Shown here one piece after another: positions 26,021 to 32,262 of a stretch of 32,262 nucleotides of DNA. Source of the DNA: Dehalococcoidales bacterium (lineage in GTDB: Bacteria; Chloroflexota; Dehalococcoidia; Dehalococcoidales; UBA5760). The stretch spans positions 1 to 32,262 of the forward strand of contig JAQUOC010000003.1 in the NCBI GenBank assembly GCA_028717305.1, given 5' to 3'. Under the pieces are notes generated by a model. It had not been told where the DNA came from and did not search any database. It saw only the letters and a program-made list of their open reading frames with translations. The stretch's first letter is position 1, and each line of letters begins with the position of its first letter. The translations under genes were made by a program, and so were the position numbers.

Positions 26021-26360
26021 GTCCTTCACAGTAATAGATTCCGGAACTTATAGTAAAATGGTATAAGCAAATCGGCATAGGGATATATACAGCAATCTGT
26101 AATACGTACCCTACCATTTAATGAATCACGAAAAACGGAAAGAATCCACCTTGCCATAAATACATGGCTTATGCATTGACCAATATACAGAATAAAGAGT
26201 GATTTAGCTCCGGGGAAATGCAAGTCTTTTTATGAATTTCAGCTCTTCTCCAATTACCCGTGACTGACTGGTGTGTCAGAGACACCATCTACCGAATACC
26301 CTTTCTGGATTGCGGTCCCGGGGGCACCTAATACTTAACCAAAAAGTTCTTCCGGCCTGA

Positions 26361-26401
26361 TATTCAGCCATCTCTCCAACTGATTATCAACTGGCTGAAT
26401 A
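26361..26401. repeat. 10-bp perfect inverted repeat in the divergent region
   Basis: TATTCAGCCA (26361-26370) and TGGCTGAATA (26392-26401) are exact reverse complements around a 21-nt loop that itself contains TGATTATCA. It could be a regulator binding site or a hairpin; no T-tract follows on either strand. Confidence 0.6.
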
Positions 26402-26467
26402 AATTACGCATATCGTATGATAGACATTCCTATCCTAACCATTATTCTCATATTTCTCGAATTAACT

Positions 26468-26497
26468 TACATAATAATATGTATAACATACTATGTA
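26468..26497. promoter_or_regulatory. Operator-like TACATA/TATGTA cluster
   Basis: TACATA-ATAA-TATGTA (26468-26483) is a small perfect palindrome, and a third half site TATGTA recurs at 26492-26497. The group sits 27 nt upstream of the -35 box of the cysteine desulfurase promoter, a position that suits an activator or repressor. In A/T-rich DNA such repeats can arise by chance. Confidence 0.35.
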
Positions 26498-26523
26498 TTT
26501 CGAATTATTACATCAATTGGAGC

Positions 26524-26552
26524 TTGACTTGTTACGAAATACAAATTAAACT
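26524..26552 (+). promoter_or_regulatory. Promoter of the cysteine desulfurase-dsrC-HdrA genes
   Basis: TTGACT (26524-26529), a 17-nt spacer and TAAACT (26547-26552). The predicted leader to the GTG at 26729 is about 170 nt. Confidence 0.6.
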
Positions 26553-26728
26553 AGCGTAGTTTATTTGTTAAAATGGAATGTCTTTGTAAAACGATCATGC
26601 TGAAGTGCTAATGATATAAAAGAAATAAGAAGTTGGATTAATTTTGATTTTGTGCCGGCAGTAATATTACGAAGATTACACCCAGCAAGTGGTGATCTAA
26701 GCAAGGAATGCTTTTGAAGGAGATACCT

Positions 26729-27895
26729 GTGGAAAAGATTGTATATCTTGATAATACAGCAACGGTCTATCCCAAGCCAAAAGAAGTGATCGATTTCATG
26801 TGCCAATTCTACCGTGAAAAGGGCGTGAATCCCGGTCGCTCGGGATACGATCTTTGTGTAGAGGCTGGGGAGCTTGTATTTGAGACCAGGGAGATGTTGA
26901 CCAAGCTCTTTAATGGAGCTGACCCCAACCGACTTGTCTTTACCTATAATGCTTCGGATTCACTGAATATTATTATCAATGGTATCTTGGAGCCGGGGGA
27001 TCACGTAATAACTTCTAATCTGGAGCACAATTCCGTTCTACGCCCTATCCACCACTTGTATAGTGAAGGAATAGTTGAGGTAGACTATGTCCCTTTTGAT
27101 AACGAGGGTTATATCGACCCGGATGATATAAGAAAAAAGATGAAGAAGAATACCAAGCTGGTGATTATCAGTCACGCTTCAAACGTAATCGGTACAGTTC
27201 AGCCGGTCGGTGAGATCGGGAAGATCTGTAGAGAGAGGTCAGTGATATTTGCCATAGACGCAGCCCAAACCGCCGGCATCATACCCATTGACATTGAGGC
27301 CATGAATATCGATATTGTCGCTTTCACCGGCCATAAATCTCTGCTCGGCCCCACGGGCATTGGGGGAATCTACGTACGGGATGGAGTTGAGATTGCTCAG
27401 ACTCGGGCTGGTGGCACCGGCGTGCGTTCCGCCTATCCATTCCATCTACCGGAATATCCTTACCGGCTTGAGGTTGGCACGGTAAATCTGCTGGGTGTCG
27501 CAGGCTTAAACGCCGGACAAAAGTACATTGCTAAAAGGGGCCTCAATAACATCCATAAGGAAGAGATGAGACTGCTGGACCTATTTCAACAGGGGCTCTC
27601 GGAGATCGATCATATTACAACTTATGGTACGAAATCGCTGCAGAACCGGATGCCGGTACTCTCACTTAATATCGAGGGATACAAAGCTTTTGACACCGGG
27701 ATACTGCTCGATGGTGATTATGACATTGCCGTCAGAACCGGACTGCATTGCGCCCCAAAAGCACACGAACAATTGGGGACAGTTCCCGAAGGGTCAGTAC
27801 GGTTTGGTATTGGCCCAATGAATACCGAGTATGACATCCTTCACGCTATCGAAGCTGTGAAGGAGCTGGCTCCGACAAGAGCCACCTGCAAGTAG
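26729..27895 (+). CDS. Cysteine desulfurase family protein (EF2568-like aminotransferase class V)
   Basis: The track starts at ATG 26708, which has no properly spaced ribosome site; AAGGAG (26717-26722) lies 6 nt before GTG 26729, so VEKIVYLDNTATVYPKP is taken as the start, giving 388 residues. Class V fold marks are YLDNTAT, the PLP lysine in FTGHKSLLGPTG (Lys203) and the cysteine in RTGLHCAPKAH (Cys341), which would carry the persulfide. The GLHCAP form resembles the EF2568 subgroup, which often accompanies yqeB/selD in selenium-dependent hydroxylase genomes. It precedes dsrC by 39 nt on the same strand, so DsrC is a candidate persulfide acceptor. Sulfur versus selenium preference is not readable. 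Confidence 0.9.
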   Translation: MEKIVYLDNTATVYPKPKEVIDFMCQFYREKGVNPGRSGYDLCVEAGELVFETREMLTKLFNGADPNRLVFTYNASDSLNIIINGILEPGDHVITSNLEHNSVLRPIHHLYSEGIVEVDYVPFDNEGYIDPDDIRKKMKKNTKLVIISHASNVIGTVQPVGEIGKICRERSVIFAIDAAQTAGIIPIDIEAMNIDIVAFTGHKSLLGPTGIGGIYVRDGVEIAQTRAGGTGVRSAYPFHLPEYPYRLEVGTVNLLGVAGLNAGQKYIAKRGLNNIHKEEMRLLDLFQQGLSEIDHITTYGTKSLQNRMPVLSLNIEGYKAFDTGILLDGDYDIAVRTGLHCAPKAHEQLGTVPEGSVRFGIGPMNTEYDILHAIEAVKELAPTRATCK

Positions 27896-27934
27896 AAACG
27901 CTGAAAGTAAAACTGAAGAGAGGATAGATAAGAT

Positions 27935-28252
27935 ATGCCAAAACTAGCCCTCGGTGAGATGGAAATCGAAGTTGATGAAAATGGTTTCATGAAGAATCCT
28001 GATGAGTGGAACCAGGCTATAGCTGAAGAGTTGGCCAAGACCGAAAATGCCCACCCAATGAATGAAGATGCCTGGAAAATAGTGAACTATCTTAGAGAGT
28101 ACTATCTTGATAAAGGTGTAGCACCACCGATCCGGATGCTGGTCAAGCAAACCGGGCTCAAACTGAAAGATATTTATCAGCTATTCCCCAACGGACCAGG
28201 CAGAGGCGCCTGTAAGGTGGCCGGATTACCCCGTCCCACCGGCTGTGTCTAG
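27935..28252 (+). CDS. dsrC: DsrC family sulfur carrier with both conserved cysteines
   Basis: The 105-residue product has the length of DsrC and ends GPGRGACKVAGLPRPTGCV. It keeps the penultimate Cys104 and Cys93, ten residues apart; TusE-type relay proteins lack Cys93. In sulfite reducers these two cysteines carry the sulfur atom from DsrAB as a trisulfide that a membrane or Hdr-type complex later reduces. The N-terminus MPKLALGEMEIEVDENGF and the middle PPIRMLVKQTGLKLKDIYQLFP are typical. An AGAGGA site lies upstream. It sits between a cysteine desulfurase and a giant HdrA-type protein; DsrAB is not in the window. Confidence 0.95.
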   Translation: MPKLALGEMEIEVDENGFMKNPDEWNQAIAEELAKTENAHPMNEDAWKIVNYLREYYLDKGVAPPIRMLVKQTGLKLKDIYQLFPNGPGRGACKVAGLPRPTGCV

Positions 28253-28506
28253 TTTTGCAGGACGGGGAAAGCCATATCTTTACGACTGCTCACAATCAGG
28301 CAAAGTAACAGGTAAAACAAGAAGACAAAGTTTAGAGTATTATTTTACTACCATGGTCCACCTATCGGCGCTAATATTTGCTACTTATCTAATCTGGAAA
28401 CGACCAGGCAGGGATCCGTTATTGCTCTTAGCTTAAGTGAGGGTTCTGTCCCGATCGGTTACGAGAAACCTCATTAGCGCTAACAAATACCTTTGGCTGT
28501 GAGAAC
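28253..28506 (+). other. Intercistronic region between dsrC and the HdrA-like gene
   Basis: This 254-nt gap holds no convincing gene: the 63-codon ORF overlapping the dsrC end has no ribosome site and no known features. It contains a 10-bp stem with one mismatch, TGAGGGTTCT (28438-28447) and AGAAACCTCA (28464-28473), whose loop includes the palindrome CCGATCGG, 34 nt before the next start codon. No consensus promoter was found, so read-through from upstream is likely. Confidence 0.5.
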
Positions 28507-31500
28507 ATGGAAGGGTTAGCCACGAAAAATGTAATTATGCAGAAAGTGGGAGGCGTGCTGGTTGTTGGCGGTGGCGTAGCTGGAATTCAGGCATCACTTG
28601 ATCTTGCCGAGTCGGGATATAGGGTTTACCTGCTGGAGAAATCCCCAGCCATTGGTGGCACCATGTCTCAACTGGATAAGACCTTCCCCAGCAACGACTG
28701 CGCCATGTGTATACTATCGCCGAAGCTTGTGGAATGCGGCAGGCACCTGAACATCGATGTAATAACTAACGCAGAATTAAAGGAAGTCAGTGGCGAGGCG
28801 GGCAGGTTTAGGGCAGTAATCGAGAAAAAACCGAGATATATCGATATAGACAGGTGCACCGGCTGTGGGGAGTGCACATCAGTATGCCCTGTAGAGTTAC
28901 CCAATCTCTTCGACGAGGGGTTGAGTCAACGGAAGGCAGTTTTTAGACCATTTGCTCAGGCCTATCCATCCGCCTTTACCATTGATAAGAAGGAAAGACC
29001 CCCCTGTGTAACAGCTTGTCCGGCGCATGTAAATGTACAGGGTTATATCGCCCTAATCAGCCAGGGAAAATACAAAGAGGCGCTGGATTTAATAAAGGAG
29101 AACCTTCCGCTAGCCGGTGTACTGGGTCGCGTTTGTCCTCGGCCCTGTGAAGCTGAATGCAAACGAGGCACTGTTGATGAGCCATTAGCTATCGCCGCTC
29201 TCAAAAGATTCGTCGCCGATAGAGCCGGTGATGAATTACCGCCGGACGTAAAAACAAAAGACGATAAGGTGGCAATAATCGGCTCAGGACCGGCCGGGCT
29301 TACCGCAGCCTATTATCTGGCTAAGGAGGGTTATCAGGTAACAGTTTTTGAAGCTCTTCCCGTAGCCGGAGGTATGCTCTATGTAGGTATTCCGGAGTAT
29401 CGTCTCCCCAAAGGTATGTTAGAGGAAGAAATAGAGGGAATTAAGAAGCTGGGGGTAGCGATTAGAACTAACACTCCGGTAGGCAAGAAGCTATCCCTGG
29501 CAGATCTCACAGAACAAGGATACAAAGCCGTATTCATTGCCGCCGGCGCTCACAAGAGTCAGAGGTTGGGTATTCCCGGCGAAGAGTCCGAGGGAGTTAT
29601 CGATGGAGTTACCTTCCTGAGAAACGTGAATCTAGGAGAGAGAATTCAACCTAAAGGTCGGGTGGCAATAATAGGGGGTGGAAATGTAGCGATAGATGCG
29701 GCCAGGAGCGTCTTACGGCTCAGAGCAGACCAAGTTTCCATCCTTTATCGAAGGTCTCGCGCCGAGATGCCAGCAAGTGATGAGGAAATAGAATCCGCTT
29801 TGGCTGAGGGAGTTGATATTCAACACCTGGTCGCTCCGGTGGAGATTCTCTCTCAAAGTGGCACAGTAGTAGGACTGAGGTGCATCCGGATGGAACTGGG
29901 GCCTCCGGATGCATCAGGCCGATGCAGCCCGATGCCCATATCAGGCTCGGAGTTTAATATTGATGCGGATATAGTAATACCTGCCATAGGCCAGATTCCG
30001 GACCTGTCATTTATTGACGACTCGGGATTGGAGGTTAACAAACGGGGAATTATTGTTGCCGATCCGCTAACCCTGGCTACCAGCCGACCGGGAATCTTTG
30101 CCGGCGGGGACGTCCAAACCGGACCCGGTCTAGCTATTGAGGCTGTAGCCGCCGGCAAGAGAGCAGCTATCTCTATTGACAGATACCTCAGGGGTGAGGA
30201 TATCGAAGCAGGCAGGACAGCGGAGGAGACAAAGCCCGCTACCATGACCGAGCTCCCCCCCAAAGTGGAACGCAAGCCGAGAGTAAAGATGCCCGTCCTC
30301 AATATGGAGAGAAGGTGCGGGGGCTTCGACGAAGTTGAACTGGGTTTTACTGAAGAGATGGCTATCCAGGAAGCCAGGCGGTGTTTAAACTGCGGCGTCT
30401 GCTCGGAGTGTATGCAGTGTGTTGCCTCCTGCGAGGCTGAGGCTATCAATCACCTGATGAAAACAGAGAGCCTGGAAATTGAGGTGGGTTCCGTTATATT
30501 GTGCCCCGGCTTTGATAAATTCGAGGCCGGAGTCTTCTCTAATTATGGTTACGGCATTTTCCCTAATGTGATAACCAGCATGGAGTTCGAGAGGATTCTG
30601 AGCGCCTCCGGTCCTTTTAAGGGTCAGCTTCTCCGGCCCTCAGACAGAGAGGCACCACAAAGGATTGCGTGGCTTCAGTGCGTGGGCTCCAGAGACATAA
30701 ATATCGCTCAAAACAGCTACTGCTCCTCAGTATGTTGCACCTACGCTATAAAGGAAGCGGTAGTAGCCAAGGAACATAGTTCCGTTCACCTTGAAACCAG
30801 CATCTTCTTTATGGATATCAGGACCTACGGTAAAGACTTCGAGCGTTATTATGAGCGGGCAAAGGAGGAACACGGTGTTCGATTCATAAGATCAAGAATA
30901 CACTCCATCCGTCAAGATGATGATGGGGGTCTTCTCATCAGGTACGCCAGTGAGGCGGGTGGGATAGAGGAGGAGAAATTCGACCTGGTGGTTCTCTCGG
31001 TAGGACTTAAACCGCCGTCAGCGGCAAAAGATCTGTCGGAAAGGCTCGGGCTCGGGCTTAACCAATACGGATTTTGCCAGGTTGGGGAGTTCTCGCCGGT
31101 AGCCACTTCTAAACCCGGGATATTCGCTGCCGGCGCGTTTACCGGGCCGAGAGATATCCCGGAAACAGTAGTTGAGGCAAGCGCTGCAGCTAGCGATGTT
31201 TCCTGCTTGCTATCCACAGTCCGGCATACGCTGACCATGGAGAAGCAGTACCCGCCGGAGAGAGACGTCACCGGAGAGAAGCCGCGAATCGGGGTCTTCA
31301 TCTGCTACTGCGGCATCAACATCGGGGGGGTAGTAAACGTCCCCGAAATAAAAGAATATGCCAGATCCTTACCCAATGTGGTCTTCTCTGACGACAATCT
31401 ATTCACCTGTTCGCAGGATACTCAGCAGAGAATAAAGGAGAAAATACGGGAATACAATCTTAATCGAGTAGTGGTGGCCTCCTGTACTCCTCGAACTCAT

Positions 31501-32262
31501 GAGCCACTGTTCCAGGAGACGCTCAGGGAGGCCGGGCTAAATAAACACCTCTTTGAAATGACAAATATTCGGGACCAGTGCTCCTGGGTTCATATGCGCC
31601 AGCCGGATAAGGCTACCGCTAAGGCCAAGGACTTGATAAGAATGTCGGTAGCCAAGGCACGGCTGATCGAGCCGTTGAAGCAGATACCGGTTGGAGTACA
31701 TCACGCTGCTTTGATCATTGGCGGCGGCATTTCAGGTATGGTTAGTGCCCTGAATCTGGCCGGGCAGGGATTTGAGGTCCACCTGGTGGAAAGAACCTCC
31801 CATCTCGGTGGCATCGCCAACAGGATACACCACACCCTTGAAGGCCTGGATGTCCAGACTTATCTCGGAGACCTCATCAATAAGGTCTCCAGTGAGCCGT
31901 TAATAAACATCTATAAAGAGGCTGATATCCTGGAAGTCAGCGGCTACGTAGGTAACTTCACCACTAAACTGCTGCTAAGCTCTGAGAAGGAATCCCGGGA
32001 GATAAATCACGGGGTTGCCATAATCACGAGCGGGGCTGAAGTCTATCGACCCGATGAGTACCTCTATGGTAAAGACTCCAGGGTATTTACCATACTGGAG
32101 CTGGAGGAGGAGATTGCCCGGGGTAATCCCCGGGTGTGTCTAAGTAAAAATGTGGTAATTATCCAGTGTGTGGGCTCCAGAGAAAAAGAAAGACCCTATT
32201 GCAGCCGAATTTGCTGTAGCGAATCAATAAAGTGTGCCCTCAAACTGAAGGAGATAAATCCC
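28507..32262 (+). CDS. Giant HdrA-GltD-HdrA flavoprotein oxidoreductase (3' end outside window)
   Basis: The frame is open for 1252 codons to the window end. The order is: HdrA-type FAD domain (GGGVAGIQ, 21-28; FPSNDCAMCILSPKL); a 4Fe-4S motif CTGCGECTSVCP (117-128); a GltD-type unit with PPCVTACPAHVNVQG (from 165), FAD motif GSGPAGLTAAY (259 on) and NAD(P) motif GGGNVAIDAA (390 on); a cysteine-rich CLNCGVCSECMQCVASC (626-642); an HdrA C-terminal part with CVGSRD and CSSVCC (from 725); then a second HdrA starting RIGVFICYCG (927), with CSQDTQ, FAD motif GGGISG (1072) and CVGSRE (1221). Such proteins move electrons between NAD(P)H, ferredoxin and disulfide-type acceptors, possibly by flavin bifurcation. 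The ATG at 28507 is chosen; 28537 is an alternative. It follows dsrC. Confidence 0.92.
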   Translation, partial: MEGLATKNVIMQKVGGVLVVGGGVAGIQASLDLAESGYRVYLLEKSPAIGGTMSQLDKTFPSNDCAMCILSPKLVECGRHLNIDVITNAELKEVSGEAGRFRAVIEKKPRYIDIDRCTGCGECTSVCPVELPNLFDEGLSQRKAVFRPFAQAYPSAFTIDKKERPPCVTACPAHVNVQGYIALISQGKYKEALDLIKENLPLAGVLGRVCPRPCEAECKRGTVDEPLAIAALKRFVADRAGDELPPDVKTKDDKVAIIGSGPAGLTAAYYLAKEGYQVTVFEALPVAGGMLYVGIPEYRLPKGMLEEEIEGIKKLGVAIRTNTPVGKKLSLADLTEQGYKAVFIAAGAHKSQRLGIPGEESEGVIDGVTFLRNVNLGERIQPKGRVAIIGGGNVAIDAARSVLRLRADQVSILYRRSRAEMPASDEEIESALAEGVDIQHLVAPVEILSQSGTVVGLRCIRMELGPPDASGRCSPMPISGSEFNIDADIVIPAIGQIPDLSFIDDSGLEVNKRGIIVADPLTLATSRPGIFAGGDVQTGPGLAIEAVAAGKRAAISIDRYLRGEDIEAGRTAEETKPATMTELPPKVERKPRVKMPVLNMERRCGGFDEVELGFTEEMAIQEARRCLNCGVCSECMQCVASCEAEAINHLMKTESLEIEVGSVILCPGFDKFEAGVFSNYGYGIFPNVITSMEFERILSASGPFKGQLLRPSDREAPQRIAWLQCVGSRDINIAQNSYCSSVCCTYAIKEAVVAKEHSSVHLETSIFFMDIRTYGKDFERYYERAKEEHGVRFIRSRIHSIRQDDDGGLLIRYASEAGGIEEEKFDLVVLSVGLKPPSAAKDLSERLGLGLNQYGFCQVGEFSPVATSKPGIFAAGAFTGPRDIPETVVEASAAASDVSCLLSTVRHTLTMEKQYPPERDVTGEKPRIGVFICYCGINIGGVVNVPEIKEYARSLPNVVFSDDNLFTCSQDTQQRIKEKIREYNLNRVVVASCTPRTHEPLFQETLREAGLNKHLFEMTNIRDQCSWVHMRQPDKATAKAKDLIRMSVAKARLIEPLKQIPVGVHHAALIIGGGISGMVSALNLAGQGFEVHLVERTSHLGGIANRIHHTLEGLDVQTYLGDLINKVSSEPLINIYKEADILEVSGYVGNFTTKLLLSSEKESREINHGVAIITSGAEVYRPDEYLYGKDSRVFTILELEEEIARGNPRVCLSKNVVIIQCVGSREKERPYCSRICCSESIKCALKLKEINP

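Larger units (their letters stand above)
25707..26728. other. 1-kb divergent regulatory region without a supported gene
   Basis: This A/T-rich interval separates the TRAP operon (minus) from the cysteine desulfurase/dsrC/HdrA genes (plus). It carries one promoter towards each side, leaders of about 280 and 170 nt, and several inverted repeats (26269-26287, 26361-26401, 26468-26483). The 65-codon ORF at 26026-26223 has no recognisable features and is not called. No tRNA, known riboswitch or mobile element was recognised. Confidence 0.6.

Noticed and set aside
26026-26223. 65-codon minus-strand ORF in the divergent region
   Set aside because: No ribosome site and no family resemblance; its 3' end lies next to the TRAP operon promoter.
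28245-28436. 63-codon plus-strand ORF overlapping the dsrC end
   Set aside because: Starts inside dsrC without a ribosome site; the hydrophobic stretch alone is not enough to call a gene.
28507-32262. Selenocysteine (in-frame TGA) in the HdrA-like protein
   Set aside because: Because HdrA relatives can be selenoproteins I looked at the key motifs; all use TGC/TGT cysteine codons and no in-frame TGA occurs.

Overview
The window reads as one contiguous piece of a chromosome from an anaerobic bacterium of moderate GC. The mix of genes (trehalose synthase-maltokinase, GH57 with a DUF3536-type tail, DUF39 homocysteine biosynthesis protein, DsrC, giant HdrA-like flavoprotein, EF2568-like cysteine desulfurase, selenium-dependent molybdenum hydroxylase maturation genes) would fit an uncultured Chloroflexota, for example class Dehalococcoidia. 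That taxon is an inference from gene content, not a measured placement. Several promoters match a TTGACA-N17/18-TANANT housekeeping consensus, so regulatory reading is unusually easy here.

Region 1 (1-10772) is an alpha-glucan/trehalose block. The 3' end of an alpha-glucan phosphorylase (plus strand) converges on a four-gene minus-strand operon: trehalose synthase-maltokinase fusion, 4-alpha-glucanotransferase (malQ), glycogen branching enzyme (glgB) and a GH57 hydrolase. Junctions are ATGA, TAATG and a 65-nt gap. Together they interconvert trehalose, maltose, maltose-1-phosphate, maltodextrin and branched glucan. GlgE is not in the window.

Region 2 (10773-12809) holds a divergent promoter pair, a DUF39 homocysteine-biosynthesis gene whose predicted transcript is leaderless, four tRNA genes (Trp-CCA, Leu-GAG, Gly-GCC, Cys-GCA) and then the first ~19 nt of a fifth tRNA (Leu-like) that stops abruptly.

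Region 3 (12810-20332, minus strand) is a tightly packed eight-gene operon: lipoprotein solute-binding protein, ABC permease, ABC ATPase with extra C-terminal domain, two tandem DUF364 proteins, yqeB, yqeC and xdhC. A molybdenum-cofactor cytidylyltransferase (mocA-like) lies just upstream. YqeB/YqeC/XdhC/MocA are maturation factors for (selenium-dependent) molybdenum hydroxylases. The importer and DUF364 pair are locked into the same transcript, which suggests they supply or handle a metal or cofactor for that enzyme. No hydroxylase structural gene is present.

Region 4 (20501-25706, minus strand) is a TRAP transporter operon (dctP, dctQ, dctM) followed by a PLP enzyme of the D-cysteine desulfhydrase/L-cysteate sulfo-lyase/ACC deaminase family and an ornithine cyclodeaminase/mu-crystallin-family dehydrogenase. 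A 12-bp perfect hairpin sits between dctP and dctQ.

Region 5 (25707-32262) begins with a 1-kb gene-free divergent regulatory region. Plus-strand genes follow: an EF2568-like cysteine desulfurase, a true two-cysteine DsrC and a giant HdrA-GltD-HdrA flavoprotein that runs off the window end after 1252 open codons. Regions 4 and 5 face each other across one regulatory region. They could form a single unit that imports a small organosulfur or amino-acid-like compound, cleaves it and passes sulfur and electrons through DsrC and the HdrA-type protein. That link is a hypothesis.
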